Assembly: GCA_034168985.1 (NCBI GenBank)
Contig: JAXFJE010000017.1
Location: forward strand, 1 to 18,978
DNA length: 18,978 nucleotides
Origin: JALEVB01 sp022768265
GTDB lineage: Bacteria; Bacillota_I; Bacilli_A; Erysipelotrichales; Erysipelotrichaceae
Direction: 5' to 3'
This document shows, piece by piece, positions 1 to 6,850 of this stretch (position 1 is its first letter; every line of letters begins with the position of its first letter). Made by a program: the position numbers and the translations under genes. The notes beneath the pieces are model-generated. The model saw only the letters and a program-made list of their open reading frames with translations. It did not search any database and was not told where the DNA came from.

Positions 1-202
1 TCACTAGTTATTGTTTAGCCTTTTTGCGTTTATTATTGCATCATTAATAGATATAGATTACTATAAAAATGAATAGTAATAGCATTAATTTACAGTTTAT
101 AAATTTTCAAAAATTACTTACACATTTTTCTTGACAAAGCCTTTTAATGTTTTCTTTGTCTACTTGAATAGGGATATTCGCTATATTTAGATGTTTTTTT
201 AA
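1..202. other. Gene-free left edge with one inverted repeat
   Basis: I see no credible coding frame or RNA gene here. The stretch lies downstream of the leftward M56 protease gene. It holds a 7-bp perfect inverted repeat, GACAAAG at 133-139 and CTTTGTC at 154-160, with a 14-base loop. On the minus strand this hairpin is followed by an A-rich rather than a T-rich run, so it is not a classical terminator for the protease gene, although it may still act as a 3' stem. Confidence 0.5.
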
Positions 203-1849
203 TTATTGGGAATCTTTTTCAATCCTGATTAATTTACCAAAAGTTTGAGATGTGTTATTAGCGTTATCAATTGTTGAGCGTACAGTGTGGATGTCAATGG
301 TGCCATTATCGTTATAATATTGATATGTTGATGTCAAACTGTCTAAATTACCTCCATCTGTAAATGATCTAACTAATTCACCATCAAATAGCATGTTTCC
401 TTGTTCATCGAATGATATACCATAATCTTTGTATAGGTTTAATAAATTCTGTTGGGATACATCATCAGAAACGGTGGAAATTTCATCATAATAGGTAGCT
501 ACAGTATCTGTTGTAGATGGATTCATATACATTATGATATCATCGTCACCATCAACAGTTTTGGAAACTTTTACACCATTTTTAATTTGTTCTAGTGTTT
601 CTTCATACATTGCAATTGTTTTATCTATTTCTTCTTGCGTCCAAGTGAATTTTTTTCCATTTGCAGTGCCGCTTTTTCCCAATAAAGCTTGCAATTCCTT
701 TTTTTCATTTTCTAGCCAGTCTTTATATTCTTCGTAAGTCCACCATTCCACTACGGGTTGTGGATATTTTTTTAGATATTCAGATTCTTCAATTGCAGTG
801 CCATCACCTAAAATATAGTAAGTCTTATTTTCTTCAGTATAGGTTTGTTCAATTCCTTCCATTAAAACTGGATCTTCAGAATCATTTTTTTCTGATTTTG
901 GTGAAGTTGCAAAAACGGAAGTAGTACCGCCAACTAATAATGTAGCTAGCGTGATGGATAAAATAGTGCTTTTTCGTGTCTTCATGATTGCTATCATCCT
1001 TTCTTCAATTGCATTTTTGCTGAAATTGTTGCATAAAGGGGTGATTCCTGTTTTAATTTCTTCCATACCAATTAAAGTGCGTGCATAATATGCTTTTGTA
1101 TTTTCGCCTAGTGAATGTAAAAGTGCTTCATCACATGCTAGTTCAATGTCTCTATTTACTAGGATATACATGATCCACACAAATGGATTGAACCAGTGAA
1201 TACAAAGTGTGATGATCATAATAAATTTAATGATGCTATCAAATCTTTTAATATGGATAAATTCGTGTTCTAAAACATATGTTAATGCTTGTTGGTCCTT
1301 CCAATTAGTATTGGTTGGCATCAATATTACAGGTTTAAATACGCCAAATGTTAAAGGTGCAGAAATTTGTGAGGATTGTCGAATGTCAATGGTACGCTTG
1401 ATACGATGATTACTTAACCATTGACGTAAAAATTCATTGTCTAAAGGAAGTGTTATTTGAAATTCTTTATAGCATTTCCAATAGATAATAGAAAAAATAA
1501 TGGCTAACAATAATACTCCGATGATCCAGATCACTTCCCAAATAGGAACGTTATATTTTGTTGGAGAGATATTGGGTGGAGTCATAGTGAATTGAGTAAT
1601 TGGGATGCTAGGGTTTAAATTATTTATTGTAGAACTTCCCATGGTATTTACGAATGATTTATTACTATCAAAAAGTGTATAAATGCTACAAATAGAGGGA
1701 ATAGACACAGGGATAAGTAATCGAGCCATGGTAATTAGCCAAAGTGCCGTAAAAGTATTTTTAGGCATATGATAAATGGTTATAGAGCGTATTATTATGA
1801 TTGCTAAGATCATTATCGTACCAATTAAGGTCATATGTGTTAATGTCAT
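203..1849 (-). CDS. M56-family membrane metallopeptidase, BlaR1-like, with a non-penicillin outer domain
   Basis: This 548-residue membrane protein is the likely sensor/protease partner of the BlaI-type repressor encoded just upstream. Hydrophobic segments lie near residues 7-25, 33-58, 102-124, 209-232 and 297-314. The zinc protease core is clear: HEFIH at 195-199 and the downstream ELACDE at 236-241, which matches the ExxxD glutamate ligand of the M56 group. In BlaR1 and MecR1 the last membrane segment is followed by a penicillin-binding domain with SxxK, SxN and KTG motifs. Here the outer part (about 320-548) shows none of these. It has a WWTYEEYKDWLE stretch at 369-380, which I recall from other M56 proteins of gut Firmicutes, and an acidic, Asn/Thr-rich tail. 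A GAGGTAA ribosome site overlapping the repressor stop codon supports this start; the gap is 10 bases. The family is secure. The signal sensed is unknown, and beta-lactam resistance should not be assumed. Confidence 0.88.
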   Translation of the reverse strand: MTLTHMTLIGTIMILAIIIIRSITIYHMPKNTFTALWLITMARLLIPVSIPSICSIYTLFDSNKSFVNTMGSSTINNLNPSIPITQFTMTPPNISPTKYNVPIWEVIWIIGVLLLAIIFSIIYWKCYKEFQITLPLDNEFLRQWLSNHRIKRTIDIRQSSQISAPLTFGVFKPVILMPTNTNWKDQQALTYVLEHEFIHIKRFDSIIKFIMIITLCIHWFNPFVWIMYILVNRDIELACDEALLHSLGENTKAYYARTLIGMEEIKTGITPLCNNFSKNAIEERMIAIMKTRKSTILSITLATLLVGGTTSVFATSPKSEKNDSEDPVLMEGIEQTYTEENKTYYILGDGTAIEESEYLKKYPQPVVEWWTYEEYKDWLENEKKELQALLGKSGTANGKKFTWTQEEIDKTIAMYEETLEQIKNGVKVSKTVDGDDDIIMYMNPSTTDTVATYYDEISTVSDDVSQQNLLNLYKDYGISFDEQGNMLFDGELVRSFTDGGNLDSLTSTYQYYNDNGTIDIHTVRSTIDNANNTSQTFGKLIRIEKDSQ

Positions 1850-1859
1850 AATGATTACC

Positions 1860-2219
1860 TCATTCTAAATCATCTATAATCTTTTTTAATTTGTTTATTT
1901 GCTCTTTAGATAAATTTTTTTTGCTTAATAAAGCGCTAAAAAGCTTGTCTACAGATCCGTCGTAAATTTTATTGATTAAAATGTTTGTTTCTGCTTCTTG
2001 AACTTCTTCTTTTGGGATAAGTGCATGACATATAAAGTTAGGCTCGGTACGTTCGATTGCTCCTTTTTTTATACAACGCTTAATTAGTGTATAAGTAGTA
2101 TTAACGTTCCAACCTAGTTCATCTGTCAAAACTTTAGCAACATTTTTTGCTGGTTGATCTCCTTGTTTCCAAAGAACATCCATTACTTTTAATTCTGAAT
2201 CAAATAATTTAATTTCCAT
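1860..2219 (-). CDS. BlaI/MecI/CopY-family transcriptional repressor
   Basis: This 119-residue winged-helix regulator matches BlaI/MecI in length and pattern. It has an N-terminal FDSELKVMDVLWK helix (about residues 6-18), the recognition region WNVNTTYTLIKRC (37-49) and a C-terminal dimerisation helix ending in KIIDDLE. In the known systems the M56 partner triggers cleavage of the repressor at an Asn-Phe bond near residue 101. The corresponding segment here reads LFSALLSKKNLS, so that bond is not conserved and another site or mechanism is needed. I chose the ATG at 2219 because GAGGTG lies 5 bases upstream; an in-frame GTG at 2237 lacks such spacing. The gene is first in a two-gene operon with the protease. 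Two operator-like dyads overlap its own promoter, which points to autorepression. Confidence 0.9.
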   Translation of the reverse strand: MEIKLFDSELKVMDVLWKQGDQPAKNVAKVLTDELGWNVNTTYTLIKRCIKKGAIERTEPNFICHALIPKEEVQEAETNILINKIYDGSVDKLFSALLSKKNLSKEQINKLKKIIDDLE

Positions 2220-2241
2220 AAAACACCTCATTTTCACAGTT

Positions 2242-2259
2242 ATAATACTGCAGTAGTAT
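2242..2259. promoter_or_regulatory. Candidate BlaI-type operator, promoter-distal copy
   Basis: ATAATACT-GC-AGTAGTAT is an 18-bp dyad with 7 of 8 arm positions paired, around the perfect palindrome TACTGCAGTA. It lies between the repressor start codon and the -10 box, roughly over the transcription start. It resembles the sister dyad at 2272-2289 and the general TACA/TGTA-type operators of BlaI and CopY proteins. Binding is inferred, not shown. Confidence 0.7.
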
Positions 2260-2271
2260 GACTGTAATCTT

Positions 2272-2289
2272 ATAATACTACAGTATTAT
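2272..2289. promoter_or_regulatory. Candidate BlaI-type operator, promoter-core copy
   Basis: ATAATACT-AC-AGTATTAT is an 18-bp dyad with perfect 8-bp arms. Its centre is exactly 30 bp (about three helical turns) from the centre of the dyad at 2242-2259. It covers the -10 box and most of the spacer of the repressor promoter, so bound repressor would exclude RNA polymerase. Confidence 0.75.
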
Positions 2290-2300
2290 GAAAGTTTCAA
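2272..2300 (-). promoter_or_regulatory. Promoter of the repressor-protease operon
   Basis: On the minus strand TTGAAA (2300-2295) is followed after 17 bases by TATTAT (2277-2272), a near-consensus housekeeping sigma-factor promoter. The perfect dyad at 2272-2289 sits inside it, which fits tight autorepression by the BlaI-type protein. Confidence 0.7.
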
Positions 2301-2323
2301 GTTATATGTGTTAAATTTGATTG

Positions 2324-2329
2324 TATAAT
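2324..2329 (+). promoter_or_regulatory. Probable -10 box for the YbjQ-family gene
   Basis: A perfect TATAAT lies 25 bases before the ATG at 2355. No good -35 box is visible at 16-18 bases spacing. The operator at 2272-2289 lies upstream of the core promoter, so control of this gene by the divergent BlaI-type repressor is possible but not evident. Confidence 0.5.
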
Positions 2330-2354
2330 GATAATAAACAAGGAGGGATCGATC

Positions 2355-2675
2355 ATGATCATTACAACAACTAATAATGTCGAAGACAAGAAAGTTAAAA
2401 GCTATTTAGGTATCGTTTTTGGTGAAGTGATTTCAGGAGTTAATATGTTTAAAGATATTGGCGCTAGTTTTCGCAATCTAATCGGTGGCAGAAGCCAAGG
2501 CTATGAGGATGAATTAGTAGAAGCAAGACAAGCAGCAATTCGGGAAATGGAACAACGGGCCCAAGAGTTAGGGGCAAATGCGATCGTTGGCGTAGATGTG
2601 GATTATGAGGTTTTAGGCGCAGATAATGGCATGTTAATGGTAACGGTTAGCGGGACAGCAGTAATTGTTGAATAA
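2355..2675 (+). CDS. YbjQ/UPF0145-family protein
   Basis: This 106-residue cytoplasmic protein belongs to the YbjQ (UPF0145) family, sometimes labelled a putative heavy-metal-binding domain. Family hallmarks are the early KSYLGIVFGEVISG segment, the middle helix EARQAAIREMEQRAQELGA and the GANAIVGVDVDYE strand, with a final VSGTAVIVE strand. The length matches the usual 100-110 residues. I chose the ATG at 2355 because AGGAGGG (2341-2347) sits 7 bases upstream; an in-frame upstream ATG at 2328 lies inside the promoter region and has no ribosome site. The gene is divergent from the repressor-protease operon. No biochemical role is established that I can state with confidence. Confidence 0.88.
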   Translation: MIITTTNNVEDKKVKSYLGIVFGEVISGVNMFKDIGASFRNLIGGRSQGYEDELVEARQAAIREMEQRAQELGANAIVGVDVDYEVLGADNGMLMVTVSGTAVIVE

Positions 2676-2765
2676 TTTTTGGATAATTGTGAATAATATC
2701 ACTATACATTTTACAAACCTTTTGGTAGAATAATAACGCCTTAAAGAGGTAGGAAGGGAAAAGAA

Positions 2766-4631
2766 ATGAAAAAATTAACTAAAATGTTACTAGCAGGCCT
2801 ATTAGCAATCAGCGTTAGTGCTTGTAGTAGTAACACAACAGGTAGTAAAACTTTAGAAGGTAGTGCTCAAGGTTTCTCAAGTGAAATCAAAGTTTCAGTC
2901 ACTGTTGATGAAGGAAATGTTATAAGTGCTATCGAAGTATTAGAATCAGCAGAAACTGATGGTATTGGGGAAAAAGCTTTACCAGTATTGGTAGAAAAAG
3001 TTGTGGAAGCTAATAGCTTAGATGTTGATGCGGTATCAGGGGCAACTGTTACATCTACAGCTTTCTTAGCAGCTGTGGAAAATGCTTTAAGTAATGGAGG
3101 CATCAAAAAAGAAGATCTAGGTGCTAAAGAAACAACTAGTGAAGCTGGTGAAGAAACTAAAGATGTTGATGTCGTTGTTGTTGGTGCTGGTGGTGCTGGA
3201 ATGAGTGCAGCTATTACAGCGGCTCAAGAAGGTAAAAGCGTAATCATCGTTGAAAAAGCTGATATCGTTGGTGGTAACTCTAGCCGTGCAACTGGTGGGA
3301 TGAATGCTGCTAAAACAGTTTACCAAGATGAAAATACCTTTGAAGAACAAAGCGGTGTAGAAAAAATGATCGCTACTGCTAAGGAGTCTTATCCAGAATT
3401 AGCAGATCTAACTGCAACAGTTGAAAAACAATATGCTGACTATCAAGCAAATCCAGAAGGATATTTTGATTCAACTGAATTATTCATGTTAGATACTTTG
3501 GTTGGTGGTAAAAACTTAAATGATCCAGAACTAGTTAAGACATTAGTAGATAATAGTGCTGATGCTATCGATTGGCTAGCTGGTTTAGAAGCACCAATTG
3601 CTTTGAACAATGTTTCTAGTTTTGGTGGAGCAAGCGTTAAACGTATCCATCGTCCAGTAGATGCTGAAGGTAAAGTATTATCAGTAGGTAGCTACATGGT
3701 GCCATTATTAGAAGAAAACTGTGAAAAATTAGGCGTTGAGATCTTAAAAGGTACTACAGCTGATGCGATCATCATGAAAGATGGTGTTGCAGCTGGAGTT
3801 AGCGCAACAAGTGGTAATACCAAATATACCATTAATGCTAAATCAGTTGTTTTAGCTACTGGTGGTTTTGCTGGTAACTTAGAAATGGTCGTTGAATATA
3901 AAGCTGATCTAGATGGCTTTATTACAACCAATGCTGCAACGATCACAGGTGATGGTATCAAGATGGCTGAAGCTGTAGGGGCAGGTCTTGTTGATATGGA
4001 TCAAATCCAAATCCATCCAACTGTCCATCAAGAAACAAGTGCATTGATCACTGAAGGTTTAAGAGGTGATGGTGCGATCCTAGTTAACCAAGAAGGTGTA
4101 CGTTTCTGTGATGAAGTTGGTACGCGTGATGCTGTAAGTGCTGCTGAATTAGCACAAACTGGTGGTTATGCTTATTTGATCGTGGATCAAAAGATGGTAG
4201 ATGCTTCTAGCGTTATTGCTGGTTATATCAAAAAAGGTTTAACTATTGGTGGTGGCGATGTTAAAGAATTAGCTGAAGCAATTGGTTGTGATGAAGCAAC
4301 TTTAACTACAACATTAGAAACTTGGAATGCTGCTGTTGCAGCACAAAATGATGCTGAATTTGGTCGTACCTCATTTGCGGAAGCTTTAGATACTGCTCCA
4401 TACTATGCAATCAAGATTGCTCCAGGTGTTCACCATACAATGGGTGGTGTCATGATCAATACTAATGCTGAAGTATTAACAGCTGAAGGTGAAGTTATCC
4501 CTGGTTTATATGCTGCTGGTGAAGTTACTGGTGGTGTCCATGGGGCTAACCGTTTAGGTGGTAATGCGGTAGCTGATATCGTGGTATTTGGTCGTATCGC
4601 AGGTAGCAGTGCTGCTGCAAATGCTAAATAA
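2766..4631 (+). CDS. Surface lipoprotein fumarate reductase, FMN-binding plus FAD-binding flavoprotein
   Basis: This 621-residue flavoprotein probably reduces fumarate to succinate at the outer face of the membrane. It opens with a lipoprotein signal and lipobox VSAC, lipidated at Cys20. An FMN-binding domain (about 30-112) carries DAVSGAT at 88-94, the DxxSGAT motif in which ApbE attaches FMN to the Thr (T94). An acidic linker (113-132) leads to the FAD_binding_2 domain, with GAGGAG at 140-145 and the ribose-binding Glu163. The active-site residues of Shewanella flavocytochrome c3 all have counterparts: His417 (H365), Glu430 (E378), Arg433 (R381), Arg454 in GTRD (R402), His556/557 in GVHHTMGG (H504) and Arg596 in GANRLGG (R544). 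Urocanate reductase, as I recall it, differs at the H365 and E378 positions. There is no haem domain. AGGAAGGG at 2751-2758 supports the start. The gene is transcribed alone, ends in a strong terminator, and uses GGT/GCT/GAA-rich codons like a highly expressed gene. The substrate is a good inference, not proven. Confidence 0.9.
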   Translation: MKKLTKMLLAGLLAISVSACSSNTTGSKTLEGSAQGFSSEIKVSVTVDEGNVISAIEVLESAETDGIGEKALPVLVEKVVEANSLDVDAVSGATVTSTAFLAAVENALSNGGIKKEDLGAKETTSEAGEETKDVDVVVVGAGGAGMSAAITAAQEGKSVIIVEKADIVGGNSSRATGGMNAAKTVYQDENTFEEQSGVEKMIATAKESYPELADLTATVEKQYADYQANPEGYFDSTELFMLDTLVGGKNLNDPELVKTLVDNSADAIDWLAGLEAPIALNNVSSFGGASVKRIHRPVDAEGKVLSVGSYMVPLLEENCEKLGVEILKGTTADAIIMKDGVAAGVSATSGNTKYTINAKSVVLATGGFAGNLEMVVEYKADLDGFITTNAATITGDGIKMAEAVGAGLVDMDQIQIHPTVHQETSALITEGLRGDGAILVNQEGVRFCDEVGTRDAVSAAELAQTGGYAYLIVDQKMVDASSVIAGYIKKGLTIGGGDVKELAEAIGCDEATLTTTLETWNAAVAAQNDAEFGRTSFAEALDTAPYYAIKIAPGVHHTMGGVMINTNAEVLTAEGEVIPGLYAAGEVTGGVHGANRLGGNAVADIVVFGRIAGSSAAANAK

Positions 4632-4648
4632 TCAAATATAGCTTATTA

Positions 4649-4682
4649 ACTGCTTTTTCCTTGGGGAAAGGCAGTTTTTTTT
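4649..4682 (+). terminator. Intrinsic terminator of the fumarate reductase gene
   Basis: A 12-bp stem (4649-4660 with 4664-4675, two G-U pairs) closes a 3-base loop and runs directly into eight T residues. It lies 17 bases after the stop codon. Confidence 0.9.
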
Positions 4683-4755
4683 GTTTGCGTATCATAATAA
4701 CAAAAAATATAAATTACTTCAGCAATTAACTTGTTAATGCACTTAATCTATGAAC

Positions 4756-4789
4756 TTTTAAGCTTATTTAAAGTTTTCTAAGTTATAAT
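4756..4789 (+). promoter_or_regulatory. Activator-type promoter of the two-component operon with repeated half-sites
   Basis: TTTTAAG (4756-4762) and TTTAAAG (4767-4773) are direct repeats spaced exactly 11 bp apart. The -10 box TATAAT (4784-4789) starts one further 11-bp step on. There is no recognisable -35 hexamer, as is usual for promoters opened by an OmpR-family activator. The block aligns without gaps to 6788-6821 in front of the export operon (24 of 34 bases identical by hand count). Autoregulation by the response regulator is inferred. Confidence 0.6.
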
Positions 4790-4810
4790 CAATATGATGG
4801 AGAAGAAATA

Positions 4811-5497
4811 ATGAGAATATTATTGGTAGATGATGAAGAATATATGGCACAAGCCATGGCAAAGATATTGATGAAAGAAAACTATTTGGTTGATATTGTG
4901 GGAGATGGTGAGCAAGCTATTGACTATGGAACTAGTGGTATTTACGATTTGATCATTTTAGACATAATGTTACCAAAATGTGATGGCTTTGAGGTAGTGC
5001 GTAATTTAAGAGCGAATAATGTTCATATTCCTATACTGTTATTAACAGCAAAAAACGCCATTGATGATAAAGTAAAGGGATTAGATCTAGGTGCAGATGA
5101 TTATTTGACCAAGCCATTTGAAATTCCAGAATTATTGGCGCGTTTAAGAGTGCTTAGCCGCAGAAAAGAAAATAAAATGAAAAATAACGAATTTGATTGG
5201 GGAGACTTATTATTAGATCCTTATACTTTGACTTTATATTGTACTAAAGGACAATACAAATTAACCAAAAAAGAAAGTCAATTAATGGAAATGCTGATTA
5301 CGGCCAAAGGAAAGATCATTACTAAGGATCAAATTTTAGATAAGATCTGGGGCTTTGATAGTGAAGCTGAAGACAGTAATGTTGAAGTATATATTTATTT
5401 TTTACGGCAAAAAATAAAAGGCTTGAATTCGAAGTGTTGCATTACGACCGTAAGAGGTGTTGGCTATATGTTAGAAGCGGGAGAAGATAATGTTTAA
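4811..5497 (+). CDS. OmpR/PhoB-family response regulator
   Basis: This 228-residue DNA-binding response regulator takes phosphate from the histidine kinase encoded just downstream. The receiver domain (1-115) has the acidic pair Asp7-Asp8, the phospho-acceptor Asp51 in LIILDIMLP, the switch Thr79 and Lys101 in TKPF. The C-terminal winged helix (about 128-224) has the usual KLTKKESQLMEMLI and RGVGYML segments. GGAGAAG upstream supports the ATG. It overlaps the kinase gene by 8 bases. Its likely targets are its own promoter and the export operon at 6851, whose promoters share a repeat pattern. The input signal is unknown; by context it may be an antimicrobial compound or cell-envelope stress. 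Confidence 0.95.
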   Translation: MRILLVDDEEYMAQAMAKILMKENYLVDIVGDGEQAIDYGTSGIYDLIILDIMLPKCDGFEVVRNLRANNVHIPILLLTAKNAIDDKVKGLDLGADDYLTKPFEIPELLARLRVLSRRKENKMKNNEFDWGDLLLDPYTLTLYCTKGQYKLTKKESQLMEMLITAKGKIITKDQILDKIWGFDSEAEDSNVEVYIYFLRQKIKGLNSKCCITTVRGVGYMLEAGEDNV

Positions 5498-6755
5498 AAA
5501 ATTACGTACACGCTTTGTTTTGACGAATATGTTGATGTTATCAACAGTATTTTTCTTAACTTTGATTTCGATATACATGCTCATATTAAATGATTTACAA
5601 AAGCAACAAGTTTTAAAGCTAGAAAATATCCATGCTGATACGCAAAGATATTACAAAACCATTGATTATGAAAATACATTGCAAGTTATCAATGATAAAA
5701 ATCAGAAATTAAATGAATTTGGGATAGTTGTTGATGATAGTGGTCATTGTTTGTTCGAAAGTTCATTTGGCTTAATTTCTAAAGAAGATATCAATAAAGT
5801 AATTTCATCAACTGATGATCGCTTACAAGGTTATATTTATTTAAATGATCAAAAACTCAAGTTCTCTAAAAAAATTATTGAAACCAAAGTGTCCATAGAT
5901 AATCAAAATGATATTACTGAGAGTATATATCAGTATGCCTTTTTAGATGTAAGTAATTTTACGAAAGATTTACGATCATTGTTAACAATCTTTATCAGTG
6001 TGGGAGTATTATCACTATCGATATTATTATGCATTAGTGTTTATTTGGCTAAAAAAGCTGTTGAACCTATTGAAAGATCATATCAACAACAACAGCAGTT
6101 CATTCAAGATATTTCTCATGAGCTAAAAACACCGTTAGCTTCGATCAAAGCCAATCTAGCAGTGGTTTTAAGTAATGATAATAGTTCGGTTGTTGCACAA
6201 AAGAAATGGTTAGATCATATAAGTTTTGAGATTCAGCGTATGAGTCGTTTGATTCATGAGCTTCTTGAATTAACAAAAATTGAACAAAGCAATCGAAAGA
6301 TTGAATTAACCAAGATTAATTTAACTGAAATATTAAGGCATACATTAATTGGATTTGAAACGCTATTTTTTGAAAAAGGAATTAGTTTAAATGTGGATGT
6401 GATCGACGATATATATATCAAAGGAAATCTAGATATGGTTAATCAGGTGCTTTCAATATTACTAGATAATGCCGTTAAATATACTAATAATAAGGGTTTA
6501 GTAAATATTATGATCAAAAATACTAAAAGACAAACATCTCTAATCATCCAAAACACGGGAAAAGGAATAGAACCAGAAGATATTGATAAGATATTTGACC
6601 GTTTTTATCGGGGTGATAAGGCTCGCAAACATGATGGAGGCTATGGACTGGGCTTAGCTATTGCAGCAACCTTGATGAAGCAGATGAGTGGCAAAATAGA
6701 AGTGACAAGCAGACCTCAAGATAAAACAACCTTTACTATCAGCTGGCCAAATTAA
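5490..6755 (+). CDS. Sensor histidine kinase, membrane-bound
   Basis: This 421-residue kinase pairs with the response regulator whose stop codon it overlaps (shared bases ATGTTTAA). Membrane segments lie at about 11-33 and 164-187 and enclose an outer domain of about 130 residues with no motif I recognise. The HisKA helix carries the phospho-acceptor His210 in QDISHELKTPLAS. The ATP-binding domain has the N box LSILLDNAVKYT (Asn327), the G1 box NTGKGI (355-360), the F box FDRFYRGD (369-376) and the G2 box GGYGLGLAI (383-391). The catalytic motifs all appear intact. Its position ahead of an export operon suggests that it senses a compound which the pump removes. Confidence 0.95.
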   Translation: MFKKLRTRFVLTNMLMLSTVFFLTLISIYMLILNDLQKQQVLKLENIHADTQRYYKTIDYENTLQVINDKNQKLNEFGIVVDDSGHCLFESSFGLISKEDINKVISSTDDRLQGYIYLNDQKLKFSKKIIETKVSIDNQNDITESIYQYAFLDVSNFTKDLRSLLTIFISVGVLSLSILLCISVYLAKKAVEPIERSYQQQQQFIQDISHELKTPLASIKANLAVVLSNDNSSVVAQKKWLDHISFEIQRMSRLIHELLELTKIEQSNRKIELTKINLTEILRHTLIGFETLFFEKGISLNVDVIDDIYIKGNLDMVNQVLSILLDNAVKYTNNKGLVNIMIKNTKRQTSLIIQNTGKGIEPEDIDKIFDRFYRGDKARKHDGGYGLGLAIAATLMKQMSGKIEVTSRPQDKTTFTISWPN

Positions 6756-6792
6756 AAACTTTAAAGATTGATGAACTTTAAAGTTTTTTTTT
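6756..6792 (+). terminator. Intrinsic terminator after the histidine kinase gene
   Basis: A perfect 11-bp stem (6756-6766 with 6776-6786, AAACTTTAAAG and its complement) closes a 9-base loop. The run of nine T residues begins inside the right arm. The tail overlaps the first half-site of the next promoter block (6788-6821). Confidence 0.85.
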
Positions 6793-6821
6793 AGCTTGTT
6801 TTAAGGTTAAAACATTATACT
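6788..6821 (+). promoter_or_regulatory. Activator-type promoter of the MacAB-like export operon
   Basis: TTTTTAG (6788-6794) and TTTTAAG (6799-6805) are spaced 11 bp apart, and the -10 box TATACT (6816-6821) begins 11 bp after the end of the second repeat. This is the same geometry as the two-component promoter at 4756-4789. No -35 hexamer at normal spacing is visible. The first half-site lies in the T-tract of the preceding terminator, so part of the match could be chance. Confidence 0.55.
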
Positions 6822-6850
6822 AGATGCCAGAAAGGAGCTAGGACAAGAAA

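Noticed and set aside
131..136. TTGACA as a -35 box in the left edge
   Set aside because: No -10 box lies 16-18 bases downstream and no gene follows on that strand.
203..2219. Reading the repressor-protease pair as a beta-lactam resistance locus
   Set aside because: No penicillin-binding sensor motifs are present and no beta-lactamase or PBP2a-like gene is nearby.
2867..3961. Several open frames on the minus strand inside the fumarate reductase gene
   Set aside because: They lie wholly within a well-supported gene, have no ribosome sites or family features, and arise from its codon bias.
2766..4631. Calling the flavoprotein a urocanate reductase
   Set aside because: The residues matching His365 and Glu378 of flavocytochrome c3 are kept (His417, Glu430); urocanate reductase, as I recall it, has other residues there.
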